64,000 nucleotides of DNA from an uncultured Clostridia bacterium (GTDB taxonomy: Bacteria; Bacillota; Clostridia; TANB77; CAG-508), in NCBI GenBank assembly GCA_947627185.1, contig CANQVF010000002.1, forward strand, positions 124,001 to 188,000, written 5' to 3'. The position numbers and the translations under genes were made by a program. The notes beneath the pieces were generated by a model. That model saw only the letters and a list, made by a program, of their open reading frames with translations, did no database searches and was not told where the DNA came from. Positions 25,941-35,808 of this stretch are shown piece after piece. Within the stretch, counting starts at the first letter, position 1; each line of letters opens with the position of its first letter.

Positions 25941-28900
25941 TTGGTGAAAAAAGCTCTTCTAAAAGATAGTTTTAAGGAAATAAAAAAAACTTATAAAAGA
26001 TTTATATCTATACTTCTTATGGCCTTTTTAGGAGTAGGCTTTTTTGCTGGTGTTAGAGCAACTAGTCCAGACATGGATCTTACTATTGATTCATATTTAG
26101 ATAAGAAAAATGTTTATGATATAAAGCTTGTATCTACTTTAGGGCTTACAGATGATGATATTAACGAAATTAATAAACTAGAAAATATAGAAAAAGTTGT
26201 AGGAACTTTTAGTGAAGATGTTTTTATAGATTTTGAAGATGAAGAAGTTGTTGTAAAAATATATGCTTTAGAAAATGATATTAATCAAGTTGATTTAATT
26301 GAAGGAAAATTTCCTCAAAATGCAGATGAATGTGTTATTGAAGAATCAATGAAAAATGCAAAAAATATTTCTATTGGAGATTATATAGAAATAGAAGAAA
26401 ATTTAAAAGATGAAGATGAAGAACCATCTTTTAAAAATACGAAATTAAAAGTAGTAGGAACTGTTAAAAGTCCACTTTATATTTCTAGAGATAGAGGAAC
26501 AACAACATTAGGTTCTGGAAAAATTTCTTATTATATGTATGTAAATAAAGAAAATATTAATTCAGATATTTACACAGAAATAGATATTTTAGCAAAAAAC
26601 ACTAAAAATTTAATTTCTTTGAGAGAAGAATATAATAATAAAATTGAAAAAGTAGAAGATGAATTAAATACAATAAAAGAAGAAAGGCAAAATGCTAGAT
26701 ATCATGAATTAATAAATGAAGCAAACCAGAAATTAGATGATGCACAAAAAGAATTTGATGAACAGAAATTAGATGCAGAAAAAAAGATAAAAGATGCGGA
26801 GAATAAGATAATAGAAGGAAAAAAAGAAGTTGCAGATGGTGAAAAAGAAATTCAAGATGGAGAAAAAAAATTACAAGAGGGAAAAGATGAAGCTACAAAT
26901 CAATTTGCAATTGCTGATGGACAAATGGCAGAAGCAGAAACAACAATTATAAAATCTCAAGAAGAATTAAATGATGCAGTAAGTTCATTAGAAGAAAAGA
27001 AAAAAGAGGCAGAATCAGGAATAGCTCAATTACAATTTGGAATAGATGAAATAAATAAACAAATAACAGATTTATCTTCTCAAAAAAATAATATTGAAAC
27101 AGCTTTAATGCAACTTATTCAAATAGATAGTAATATATCAACTTTAAAAGAACAGTTGAGCAAATTAGAAGAAGCGAAAAATACATTGCTACAAAATGAT
27201 CCTAATAATAAAACTGAGTTAGATGGAATAATTTTAAAAATAACTGAAACTCAAAATACTATTAATAATTTAGAAAGTACGAAAAACACTTTAGTATCAC
27301 AAGGAATAAGTCAAGAAAATTTAGACAAATTAAATGCAGGATTAAATGAATGCCAAACTCAAAAACAAACATTAGAAAATAAATTAAATTCTGTTAATTT
27401 AGAATTAACAAATGCACAAAATCAAATAAATGATGCTCAAAATAAACTTAATAAAGCATGGCAAGAATTGAATAATTCCAAAGTTACTTTAGCAAATACT
27501 AAAGCAGATACAGAATCAAAATTAAAAAATTCAGAAGATGAATTAGAAAATGGAAGAAAAGAGCTAGAAAAAGCTAAAAAAGAATTGCAAGATGGAGAAA
27601 AAGAATTACAAGATAAAAAAGAAGAATTTAATAAAGAAATAGCTGATGCAGAAGCAAAGTTAATTGATGCCAGGGAAAAAGTAAATGATATAGAAACTGC
27701 AAAATGGTACATATTTAATAGAGAAGATGATTCTGGATTTAATAGTTTTAAACAAGATACTGATAATGTAAAAAAATTAGGAGAAGCATTTCCAATTGTA
27801 TTTTTTATAATAGCCGTTTTAATAAGTTTAACTTCTATGTCTAGAATGGTTGAAGAAGAAAGAGTTCAAATAGGAACTCTAAAAGCATTGGGATATAATA
27901 GAATACAAATAATGTCTAAATATATTATTTACTCATTACTAGCATCTGTATTAGGAGGAATATTAGGTTCTATATTTGGACTTAAATTTTTCCCAACAGT
28001 TATAATCACAATTTATCAAATGATGTATGATGTTAGTGAATTAAAAATTGTGTTTAACATATATTATGCAAGTTTAGGAATTGGAATTATGACTATATGT
28101 ATAGTAGGTTCAACTATTTATACTGCAATAAAAGAACTAAATAGTACACCAGCTGAAATGATGAGGCCAAAGGCACCAAAAGCTGGAAAAAGAGTTTTAT
28201 TAGAAAAAATTCCATTTATTTGGAATCGCTTAAACTTTACTCAAAAAGTTACTTTAAGAAATATGTTTAGATATAAAAAAAGGTTTTTAATGACTGTAAT
28301 TGGAATATGTGGTTGTACAGCACTAATACTTACAGGTTTCGGATTAAAAGATCCAATTTCAAAAATTATGGATTTTCAATATGTTGACATTTATGATTAT
28401 GATTTACTAATAGGCTTAAAAGATACTTTAACAAATGAAGAAAAGAATAGTTTAATTTCAGATTTAGAAAATAAAGAAGAAATATCAAAATGTGTTCAAA
28501 TTTATATGACATCTGGAAGTATTAAAAATAATAATATTGAAAAAGATATGCAAATAGTAGTTACTTCAAATCCAGAAGAATTAGAAAATGTTATAAGATT
28601 AAAAGATTTAAAAACTGGAGAAAAATTAAATTTAAATGATAATGAAATTATAATAACAGATAAGTTGTCTGAACTTATAAAAGCAAATGTTGGAGATGAA
28701 ATTGTTTTAATAGACTCTGATAACAATGAATATAAAGCAAAAATTGGTGGAATAACAGAACATTATATATCTCATTATATTTATATGACTGAAAATTTGT
28801 ATGAAAAAATATTTGAAAAAGATATTAATTCTAATGTATTACTTACACAATATGCGAATGAAATGTCTGAAGAACAAGAAGATATTTTATCAAAAGAAAT

Positions 28901-29378
28901 TTTAGAAAATTCTAAAGTAGCATCAGTAACTTTAACAAGTTATTTAATGAAAACTATTAATGATACATTAAAAGCTATGAATTTTGTTGTATATGTTTTA
29001 ATTGTTTCAGCAGGTTTACTTGCATTTATAGTTCTTTATAATTTAGCAAACATTAATATAAGTGAAAGAATTAGAGAACTTGCAACTATAAAAGTTTTAG
29101 GATTTTATGATAAAGAAGTTTATGATTATATAACAAGAGAAATAGTTTTACTTACAATTATAGGAATTTTACTTGGATTAGTTTTTGGTTTTTTCTTAAG
29201 TTCATTTATTTTAAAAACTTGTGAAATAGAAATTCTTAGATTTAAAAGATTAATAAGGCTTCCAAGTTATATATATGCCTGTGTTATAACAATAATTTTT
29301 ACTTTAATAGTAAACCTTATAACATATTTTTCTTTGAAAAAAGTAGATATGATAGAATCTTTAAAAAGTGTAGAATAA
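25941..29378 (+). CDS. Giant FtsX-like ABC permease with extracytoplasmic coiled coil
   Basis: A 1145-aa MacB/FtsX-superfamily permease. Helix 1 is at about residues 20-42, then a soluble domain of the MacB_PCD type (about 45-225). A very long heptad-type coiled coil follows (about 225-590; repeated K-[KE]-[EL]-x-D-G-E motifs). The first FtsX core (about 620-730, GALKALGYNRIQIM-like signature) comes next, then a second membrane helix, a second extracytoplasmic domain and the last FtsX core (TIKVLGFYDKEVY; to 1145). No partner ATPase is adjacent; the closest is the unrelated-looking one at 22444. Start is TTG 25941 or GTG 25944 after GAGG; the sequence cannot decide. Confidence 0.9.
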   Translation: MVKKALLKDSFKEIKKTYKRFISILLMAFLGVGFFAGVRATSPDMDLTIDSYLDKKNVYDIKLVSTLGLTDDDINEINKLENIEKVVGTFSEDVFIDFEDEEVVVKIYALENDINQVDLIEGKFPQNADECVIEESMKNAKNISIGDYIEIEENLKDEDEEPSFKNTKLKVVGTVKSPLYISRDRGTTTLGSGKISYYMYVNKENINSDIYTEIDILAKNTKNLISLREEYNNKIEKVEDELNTIKEERQNARYHELINEANQKLDDAQKEFDEQKLDAEKKIKDAENKIIEGKKEVADGEKEIQDGEKKLQEGKDEATNQFAIADGQMAEAETTIIKSQEELNDAVSSLEEKKKEAESGIAQLQFGIDEINKQITDLSSQKNNIETALMQLIQIDSNISTLKEQLSKLEEAKNTLLQNDPNNKTELDGIILKITETQNTINNLESTKNTLVSQGISQENLDKLNAGLNECQTQKQTLENKLNSVNLELTNAQNQINDAQNKLNKAWQELNNSKVTLANTKADTESKLKNSEDELENGRKELEKAKKELQDGEKELQDKKEEFNKEIADAEAKLIDAREKVNDIETAKWYIFNREDDSGFNSFKQDTDNVKKLGEAFPIVFFIIAVLISLTSMSRMVEEERVQIGTLKALGYNRIQIMSKYIIYSLLASVLGGILGSIFGLKFFPTVIITIYQMMYDVSELKIVFNIYYASLGIGIMTICIVGSTIYTAIKELNSTPAEMMRPKAPKAGKRVLLEKIPFIWNRLNFTQKVTLRNMFRYKKRFLMTVIGICGCTALILTGFGLKDPISKIMDFQYVDIYDYDLLIGLKDTLTNEEKNSLISDLENKEEISKCVQIYMTSGSIKNNNIEKDMQIVVTSNPEELENVIRLKDLKTGEKLNLNDNEIIITDKLSELIKANVGDEIVLIDSDNNEYKAKIGGITEHYISHYIYMTENLYEKIFEKDINSNVLLTQYANEMSEEQEDILSKEILENSKVASVTLTSYLMKTINDTLKAMNFVVYVLIVSAGLLAFIVLYNLANINISERIRELATIKVLGFYDKEVYDYITREIVLLTIIGILLGLVFGFFLSSFILKTCEIEILRFKRLIRLPSYIYACVITIIFTLIVNLITYFSLKKVDMIESLKSVE

Positions 29379-29411
29379 TTTAAAAAATAATTAAATATTA
29401 TCATAAAAAAT

Positions 29412-29440
29412 TTGTGTATTTTGTAAAGAAATGTTATAAT
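29412..29440 (+). promoter_or_regulatory. Promoter of the OLE RNA
   Basis: TTGTGT (29412-29417), 17-base spacer, perfect TATAAT (29435-29440), directly before the first paired segment of the large RNA at 29446. Confidence 0.65.
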
Positions 29441-29445
29441 TATAT

Positions 29446-30005
29446 TATTGGTGCACTATTCTAGTATATACTCCTGTTATGAGGGTGGGCCTAAAAATCT
29501 ACTAAAAAGTATTATCAGTCGAAGTTTTTCAAAGCTCTGCGCGTTACGCCCAGTTGTGCGTGGTCTTGGAAAGTAAAGATTTTAGGATAGTTTATAATGG
29601 CATATAAATAATTCCTGATTTCGTTGAGACTTATTCATTTTGAATAGGTAAAACCATATAGATAATAATATGGTGGTAATAACTGTCTTGAGTGATTTAT
29701 TGGGATTAATCTCAAAATTATAATAATAGCTTGGCCATGCTAATATTATAATAGATTATGAAACTTAAATTGCAAAAGGGACTAATAACAGGCTAGGATA
29801 TTAAAAGAAAATTTCTAGAGTGTTTGCTTAGAATTATAAGCATGGAAACTCGAGGATTAAGGTGTGGATTTAAGTGGTGATCTGGCGACATTTAAAAAAA
29901 TGTGGAGCTTTTAAATGGAAACAGCTTTTTAGTAATGAAAAGTAAGACTTCGAGAAAATCTGCTAGACCTAAACCGCAAAGTTTACTCGAGTTTTCACCA
30001 ATATA
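29446..30005 (+). ncRNA. OLE RNA (ornate large extremophilic RNA)
   Basis: About 560 nt without a credible reading frame, richer in G than the surrounding genes and full of stems. The ends close on each other: TATTGGTG (29446-29453) is complementary to CACCAATA (29996-30003). A sigma-A-type promoter precedes it, and a membrane protein of the OapA type begins 38 bases after it. OLE RNAs are about 600 nt, are encoded just upstream of oapA, and form a membrane-bound ribonucleoprotein with OapA linked to stress tolerance. Size, structure and the partner gene support the call; I could not run a covariance model. It is not RNase P RNA, tmRNA or SRP RNA as far as I can see. Confidence 0.82.
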
Positions 30006-30042
30006 CTAAAAAATAATACCAGTTTTGGAGAAAAAATAGATT

Positions 30043-30574
30043 ATGAAAGAAAAATCAAAAACAAATAATAATTCGTGGGTAATAGTAATAGCTATTACCA
30101 CATTTATTTTATCATTACTTTTTTCATTTTTATCGAATACAGCTATATCAAAGTTAAATATATTAGCACGGATTAATAGTACTTATATTAGTAATTTTAA
30201 TTGGTGTAATGTTTGATTTAATTGGTGTTGCTGTTACTGTTGCAAATGAAGAAGATTTTCATGCACAAGCTAGTAAAAAATTAAAAGGTGCAAAAACATC
30301 TATAAAAATGATAAGAAATTCAGCAAAGGTATCTAATTTTTGTGCTGATGTAATTGGAGATATATGTGGAGTATTAAGTGGTGCAATAAGTGCAATGATT
30401 GCTCTAAAAATAACTCAAAATTATGGAGCAGATGAAAATATACAAATAATTTTTAGTGCAATAGTTGCATCTGTTACAGTTGGAGGAAAAGCAATAACAA
30501 AAGAAATTGCAAAAAGAAATTCAACTAAAATTGTTACATTTGTTAGTAAATTTATTTCTTTTAGAGAAAAATAA
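30043..30574 (+). CDS. OapA-like OLE RNA-associated membrane protein, apparent frameshift
   Basis: Partner protein of OLE RNA. Reading starts at ATG 30043 (GGAG upstream) and gives helix 1 (VIVIAITTFILSLLFSFLS), then runs to ...AISKLNILA at 30168 and falls into a wrong frame that stops at 30214. From 30170 the next frame continues helix 2 (GLIVLILVILIGVMFDLIGVAV) and the family's conserved segments DFHAQASKKLKGAK and CADVIGDICGV (a DxxxD motif) to 30574. Removing one base near 30166-30170 restores a protein of about 176 aa, the usual OapA size. The base is an error, a mutation, or a recoding site; the short frame from ATG 30209 alone would lack both first helices. Confidence 0.8.
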
Positions 30575-30580
30575 ATGAAA

Positions 30581-30604
30581 ATGACCGCCGAATGAGGCGG
30601 TCAT
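30581..30604 (+). terminator. Terminator after oapA
   Basis: ATGACCGCC (30581-30589) and GGCGGTCAT (30596-30604) form a very G+C-rich 9-bp stem. The downstream T-run is weak. Confidence 0.75.
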
Positions 30605-30677
30605 TACCTTTATATAAGACTAATGAAATCTTGTAATAAAGGATTTAGAAGGTAAAACTGGTGGAAACTTGTTTCCT

Positions 30678-31316
30678 TTACAGGATTACATGTGTCTCCA
30701 CAAATTCATCGTGCCCGACACGGTACACTCCATTGGCGGTGATGATGAGATAGTCGCCGATTTGAAGCTGTGTGCTTTCAGCCTCGCCATTCTCATCGGC
30801 TTCCATCCACTCATCAACGCAAGCAGTGATGCCAGCATCGTAGAGTTCCTTGGTGACCTCGATGCAACGACGCTCTTCAGAGGCAGTGGTGACCAAGAGA
30901 AGATCTTTCTTCATGTTCGCAAACATATCAGCGAGCATTTTCTGATCCGTCTCATCGGCGATACCACTTAGGACAGAGCAGAGGTTAATGAGACCTTCGG
31001 CCGAATTAGTTCCTACGACTTTGACGTCTTTGGCACCGGAAACCTTGGAGAATTTCCAGCAATAGCAATCGGGCCGGCCGGACATTAAAACCTTGCCACC
31101 GATGACACGAAGTACCGTCTGGAAAACAGCTTCATCGTAGATGTTACCGGATGGCTGCTCCTTAGTGCTTACGCACTGCTTAAAGATGAGACCCATGAGA
31201 CCGAGATCTGACCACTTGGGAAAAACGATGTTCTGGAGCTCCAACTTTACGCAGTTGAGTTGCTTTCCAGTTTTTAGAATGTTCCGTGTTGTCATTTCCT
31301 TGTTGATTTTTGCCAT
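30678..31316 (-). CDS. High-G+C orphan gene of foreign appearance, unknown
   Basis: A 212-aa soluble protein, no recognised family. G+C is about 50% (57% in a sampled 60-base stretch) against about 27% around it, and codon use follows suit, so it is recently acquired. It has a good AGGAGG site 8 bases before the ATG at 31316. It contains several Cys (for example PDCYCWKF at about 82-89), a hydrophobic-alternating core and an acidic C-terminal part ending with a strand-rich segment (QIGDYLIITANGVYRVGHDEFVE). It stands alone, antiparallel to its neighbours, between oapA and holA. No mobility gene or repeat flanks it. Confidence 0.85.
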   Translation of the reverse strand: MAKINKEMTTRNILKTGKQLNCVKLELQNIVFPKWSDLGLMGLIFKQCVSTKEQPSGNIYDEAVFQTVLRVIGGKVLMSGRPDCYCWKFSKVSGAKDVKVVGTNSAEGLINLCSVLSGIADETDQKMLADMFANMKKDLLLVTTASEERRCIEVTKELYDAGITACVDEWMEADENGEAESTQLQIGDYLIITANGVYRVGHDEFVETHVIL

Positions 31317-31483
31317 GATTTTATCCTCCTAAATTTTTTTTATTTTGTATGGCAATTATATTATAGCACAGTTTACATAAAAAAACAATATATTGATATA
31401 GTATAAAAGTTTTAAGATATTATAAAAGAAATATTGATAATTAGACAATTTATGATATACTATTATAAATTTAGAGGTGAACT

Positions 31484-32500
31484 ATGGAACTAAATTATGA
31501 TATGTTAAATAAAAATATAGATACTAAATTGAACTCAATTTATTTATTATATGGTGAAGAACAATATTTAATTGAAATGACTATAAATAAAATTAAGAAA
31601 AAATTCGGAGAAAAAATTCTTGGAATAAATTATATTTTAATAGATGAAACCAATATAGATGATTTGATTTCAAATTTAGAAATGCCTGCATTCGGATATG
31701 ATAAAAAATTAATTATTGTAAAGAATTCTGGACTTTTTAAAAAAGATGGAAGAAAAAAATCTGGTTCTCCAATACAAGAAAAAGTTTCAGAATATATAAA
31801 AAATAATTATGAATTAATTGAAGAATCTGTAATTTTAGTTTTTATTGATCAAGAAGCAGACAAAAATATAGTTTATGAAGAAATTTCTAAAAATGGTATT
31901 ATATGTAAAATAGAAGAATTAAAACCATTTCAATTAGTAAAAAAACTAAAACAAATATGTTCTTTATATAAAGTAAATGTAGATGATGTAACTTTAAATT
32001 ATTTGATTGAAACATCTGGAACAAGTCTTCAAAATTTAATAAATGAAATAAGAAAACTAATTGAATATGCAGGAGAAAATGGAAAAATAACAATTGATGA
32101 TGTGAATAACCTATCAATAAAACAAATGGAAAGTGTTATTTTTGAACTTACAGATAATTTAGCAATTAGAAAAATAGATAAAGCTTTAGAAATTTTTGAT
32201 AACTTGATTTATCAAAAAGAGCCTGTTCAAAAAATATTAATCACATTATATAATCACTTTAAAAAATTATATTTATGTGCGATTGCTATTGAAAAAAATA
32301 AAGATATAGTATTTTCTTTATCTTTAAAACCAAATCAAACTTTTTTAGTTACAAAATATAAAAATCAAGTATCTCATTTTAAAAAAACAGAATTAAAAGA
32401 TATTTTAAATGCTTTTATAGAACTAGATTATAATTCTAAAAAAGGAAAAATAGATACAGATATTGGATTAAGAAGTATACTATGTAATTATTGTAGTTAA
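31484..32500 (+). CDS. holA: DNA polymerase III delta subunit HolA
   Basis: Clamp-loader delta subunit, 338 aa. The N-terminal [17 protein letters not shown] (about residues 16-32) and the middle [17 protein letters not shown] are typical of the family, as are the C-terminal helical repeats. It opens the sliding clamp on DNA with gamma/tau and delta prime. GAGGT precedes the ATG. It is followed after 106 bases by dapL. In many Firmicutes holA neighbours rpsT; no rpsT is present here. Confidence 0.93.
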   Translation: MELNYDMLNKNIDTKLNSIYLLYGEEQYLIEMTINKIKKKFGEKILGINYILIDETNIDDLISNLEMPAFGYDKKLIIVKNSGLFKKDGRKKSGSPIQEKVSEYIKNNYELIEESVILVFIDQEADKNIVYEEISKNGIICKIEELKPFQLVKKLKQICSLYKVNVDDVTLNYLIETSGTSLQNLINEIRKLIEYAGENGKITIDDVNNLSIKQMESVIFELTDNLAIRKIDKALEIFDNLIYQKEPVQKILITLYNHFKKLYLCAIAIEKNKDIVFSLSLKPNQTFLVTKYKNQVSHFKKTELKDILNAFIELDYNSKKGKIDTDIGLRSILCNYCS

Positions 32501-32606
32501 AATACATATAATAATTTACTTGAAAAAAAATATTTATAATGATAAAGTATATAAAATAAAAATAATAATTTATTTTGTTTTTATTAAACTCTATATGGAG
32601 AAAGTT

Positions 32607-33839
32607 ATGATTAATATTAACGAAAATTTTTTAAATTTACAAGATAGTTACCTTTTTTCTACAATAGCAAAAAAGGTATCTGAATTTCAAAAAAATAACC
32701 CAAATAAAAAGATTATAAAATTGGGAATAGGAGATGTTACAAGACCAATAGTTCCAGAAGTTTTAAAGGCAATGCATAAAGCTATTGATGAATTAGGAAA
32801 TATTGAAACTTTTAGAGGCTATGGGCCAGAACAAGGATATGATTTTTTAAAAAATAAAATATCAGAATTTGATTATGCAAAAAGAGGAGTAACAATATCT
32901 CCAGATGAAATTTTTGTATCTGATGGTGCAAAATGTGATTGTGGAAATATAGGAGATATTTTAGGAGAAGATAATATAGTTGCAATTACAGATCCTGTAT
33001 ATCCTGTATATTTAGACACAAATGTTATGGCTGGAAGAAGTGGAAAATATAATAATAAAACTGGAAAATATGAAAATATAATTTATATTCCAGCTACCGC
33101 TGAAAATAATTTTATACCAGAATTTCCAAATAAAGTTCCAGATATGATATATTTATGCTTTCCAAATAATCCAACAGGAACAACTCTTTCAAAATCAGAA
33201 TTAAAAAAATGGGTTGATTATGCAAAAGAAAATAAAGCATTAATTTTATTTGATTCTGCTTATGAAGCATTTATTTCTGATGAAGATGTTCCACATACAA
33301 TATATGAAATAGATGGAGCAAAAGAAGTTGCAATAGAATTTAGAAGTTTTTCTAAAACAGCAGGTTTTACTGGAGTAAGATGTGCATATACTGTTGTTCC
33401 AAAGGAATTAATTGCTTATACAAAATCTGGAGAAAAAATAGAATTAAATTCATTATGGAATAGAAGACATGGAACAAAATTTAATGGAGTATCATACCCA
33501 GTTCAAAGAGCAGCAGAAGCAATTTATTCAGATGAAGGTCAAAGGCAAATAAAAGAAAATATAATGTATTATATGAACAATGCAAAAATAATAAAAGAAG
33601 GTTTGCAAGATGCAGGTTTTACTGTTTATGGTGGAGTAAATGCTCCTTATATTTGGCTTAAAGTGCCTGAAGGATTAACTTCTTGGGAATTTTTTGATAA
33701 ACTTTTAAATGAAGTAAATGTAGTAGGAACACCAGGAGTTGGTTTTGGACCAAGTGGAGAAGGTTATTTTAGATTAACTGCTTTTGGAACAAAAGAAAAT
33801 ACAATAGAAGCAATTGAAAGAATAAAAAATATGAACTAA
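32607..33839 (+). CDS. dapL: LL-diaminopimelate aminotransferase DapL
   Basis: Pyridoxal-phosphate enzyme converting tetrahydrodipicolinate directly to LL-diaminopimelate for lysine and peptidoglycan synthesis. I start at ATG 32607 because GGAG lies 6 bases upstream and the protein is then 410 aa, the normal size. The ATG at 32520 would add 29 atypical residues. Motifs: [10 protein letters not shown] near the N-terminus, [25 protein letters not shown], and [17 protein letters not shown] containing the PLP lysine. An intact family member. Confidence 0.95.
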   Translation: MININENFLNLQDSYLFSTIAKKVSEFQKNNPNKKIIKLGIGDVTRPIVPEVLKAMHKAIDELGNIETFRGYGPEQGYDFLKNKISEFDYAKRGVTISPDEIFVSDGAKCDCGNIGDILGEDNIVAITDPVYPVYLDTNVMAGRSGKYNNKTGKYENIIYIPATAENNFIPEFPNKVPDMIYLCFPNNPTGTTLSKSELKKWVDYAKENKALILFDSAYEAFISDEDVPHTIYEIDGAKEVAIEFRSFSKTAGFTGVRCAYTVVPKELIAYTKSGEKIELNSLWNRRHGTKFNGVSYPVQRAAEAIYSDEGQRQIKENIMYYMNNAKIIKEGLQDAGFTVYGGVNAPYIWLKVPEGLTSWEFFDKLLNEVNVVGTPGVGFGPSGEGYFRLTAFGTKENTIEAIERIKNMN

Positions 33840-33850
33840 TAAAAAGATAA

Positions 33851-33868
33851 GGGCCTGATTACAGACCC
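33851..33868. terminator. Weak hairpin after dapL
   Basis: GGG-C-CTG (33851-33857) and CAG-A-CCC (33862-33868) pair around a 4-base loop with one mismatch. There is no long T-run, so this is a possible convergent-gene terminator only. Confidence 0.35.
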
Positions 33869-33909
33869 AAAATAGAGATTTGAGATAAATGAAGTGATGT
33901 GATTTGATA

Positions 33910-34137
33910 CTAATGTCTAATTATCATGTTTATTATAGGCTTTACGATAACATACAAATTGTAGGCTATACAAATTGCAAATATTACAATAAGTGTTATT
34001 GAGCCTAAAACTAATAGATCAGTCCGATTTCCGGACATTTCATTTACTCGTGATTCTAAGTGGCTTTCAACTTTTATTACCACATAGATGAGTAGTGCTG
34101 AAACGATAATTTTTAAGAGTGCCATTACTACTTGCAT
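33910..34137 (-). CDS. Two-helix small membrane protein, orphan
   Basis: A 75-aa protein with two transmembrane helices (about residues 4-21 and 42-66) joined by a charged loop (SHLESRVNEMSGNRTDLLV). A strong GGGAGGG ribosome site lies 8 bases before the ATG at 34137. It stands alone on the minus strand between dapL and guaB, like the orphans at 16.8, 30.7 and 35.8 kb. Base composition (about 28% G+C) does not stand out. Function unknown; phage holins have similar size and layout, but nothing specific points there. Confidence 0.65.
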   Translation of the reverse strand: MQVVMALLKIIVSALLIYVVIKVESHLESRVNEMSGNRTDLLVLGSITLIVIFAICIAYNLYVIVKPIINMIIRH

Positions 34138-34243
34138 AAAAAATCCCTCCCATGCATTTTTATGATTATATTATACCATAAAAAGTGTATAAAAAAAAAG
34201 AGGGAATTATATATAATAAAATAAATATTAGGAGGAAAATTTT

Positions 34244-35743
34244 ATGGCCGAAGTATTAAAAGATGTATCAAGAACGTTTAATGAATTTCTTTTATTACCG
34301 AATTTAACAGATGAAAGATGTATACCAGCAAATGTAAGTTTAAAAACACCACTTGTAAAATTTAAAAAAGGAGAAGAACCAAAATATAGTGCTAATTTAC
34401 CAATGGTTTCTGCAATTATGCAATCTGTTTCTGGTGAAAAAATGGCAATTGCATTAGCAAGAGAAGGTGGATGTTCTTTTATATTTGGTGCTCAATCAAT
34501 AGAATCACAAGCTCAAATGGTAAGAAATGTAAAAAAATATAAAGCTGGATTTATAACTAGTGATTCTAATGTTACAAGTGATACACCAATTAAAGATTTA
34601 ATTAGTTTAATTGAAGAAACAGGGCATTCTACTGTTATGATAACTGAAGATGGTACAGCTACAGGAAAATTTTTAGGATTAGTAACAGATAAAGATTTTA
34701 GAATTTCAAGAGTTGATTTAAATGAACCAGTAAGTAATTACATGGTTCCAAAAGAAAAAATTGTTTTTGCAAGAAAAGGAATATCTTTACATGATGCAAA
34801 TGACATAATTTGGGAAAAGAAAATAAGTTGTTTACCAATATTAGATGAAAATGACAATTTACATAGTTTAGTTTTTAGAAAAGATTATGAATCTGATAAA
34901 GAAAATCCAAATTCATTATTAGATGAAAATAAAAGATTTATAGTTGGAGCTGGAATAAACACAAGAGATTATGAAGAAAGAATACCAGCATTAGTAGATG
35001 CAGGTGTTGATTTAATTTGTATGGATTCTTCAGATGGATATTCTGTATGGCAAAAAAATACAATAGATTGGGTAAGAAAAAAATATGGCGATTCAGTAAA
35101 AATTGGTGCAGGAAATATTGTAGATAAAGAAGGATTTTATTATTTAGCTGAAAATGGTGCAGATTTTATAAAAGTTGGAGTAGGTGGAGGTTCAATTTGC
35201 ATAACTCGTGAAACAAAAGGTATTGGTAGAGGACAAGCATCTGCTTTAATGGATGTTGTAGAAGCTAGAGATGAATATTTTAATCGTACAGGAGTTTATA
35301 TTCCAATTTGTGCAGATGGTGGAATTGTTCATGATTATCATATAACATTAGCTTTGGCTATGGGTGCAGATTTTGTTATGATGGGAAGATATTTTGCAAG
35401 ATTTGATGAAAGCCCTACAAGAATAGTTAAGAGAAATGGTACTTTCATGAAAGAGTATTGGGGAGAAGGTTCAAATAGAGCTAGAAATTGGCAAAGATAT
35501 GATTTAGGTGGAGAAGCTAAAAATAAATTAGTTTTTGAAGAAGGTGTTGATTCATTTATACCTTATGCTGGAAGATTAAAAGATAATGTTGCAATTACAG
35601 TTGCTAAAATAAAATCAACAATGTGTAATTGTGGTTCTATTTCAATAAAAGAATTACATGAGAAAGCTAGATTAACAGTTGTATCAGATGTTAGCATAAA
35701 AGAAGGCGGAGCACATGATGTTCAATTAAAAGAAAGAATGTAA
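34244..35743 (+). CDS. guaB: Inosine-5'-monophosphate dehydrogenase GuaB
   Basis: Oxidises IMP to XMP, the first committed step of GMP synthesis. A 499-aa TIM barrel interrupted by two CBS domains (about residues 95-225). Catalytic Cys319 lies in [11 protein letters not shown], the cation/loop region GAGINTRDY is at about 244-252, and the flap segment is [16 protein letters not shown] precedes the ATG. Single-gene unit with a terminator downstream. Residues and length appear intact. Confidence 0.96.
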   Translation: MAEVLKDVSRTFNEFLLLPNLTDERCIPANVSLKTPLVKFKKGEEPKYSANLPMVSAIMQSVSGEKMAIALAREGGCSFIFGAQSIESQAQMVRNVKKYKAGFITSDSNVTSDTPIKDLISLIEETGHSTVMITEDGTATGKFLGLVTDKDFRISRVDLNEPVSNYMVPKEKIVFARKGISLHDANDIIWEKKISCLPILDENDNLHSLVFRKDYESDKENPNSLLDENKRFIVGAGINTRDYEERIPALVDAGVDLICMDSSDGYSVWQKNTIDWVRKKYGDSVKIGAGNIVDKEGFYYLAENGADFIKVGVGGGSICITRETKGIGRGQASALMDVVEARDEYFNRTGVYIPICADGGIVHDYHITLALAMGADFVMMGRYFARFDESPTRIVKRNGTFMKEYWGEGSNRARNWQRYDLGGEAKNKLVFEEGVDSFIPYAGRLKDNVAITVAKIKSTMCNCGSISIKELHEKARLTVVSDVSIKEGGAHDVQLKERM

Positions 35744-35764
35744 AAATGTATTTATAAAATGCAG

Positions 35765-35792
35765 AAGAGCAGGCATTACGCTTGCTCTTTTT
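35765..35792 (+). terminator. Terminator after guaB
   Basis: AAGAGCA (35765-35771) pairs with TGCTCTT (35783-35789), with an 11-base loop and a T-run. Confidence 0.8.
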
Positions 35793-35808
35793 AAACTGCT
35801 TGCTTTTT

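Noticed and set aside
29446..30005. RNase P RNA, tmRNA or a group I/II intron
   Set aside because: No RNase P core motifs, no tRNA-like ends or tag frame, and no intron-encoded protein or splice context; the OapA-like gene downstream points to OLE RNA instead.
30669..31332. + strand frames opposite the 30678-31316 gene
   Set aside because: They are shadows of the minus-strand gene, which has the strong ribosome site and a sensible protein composition.
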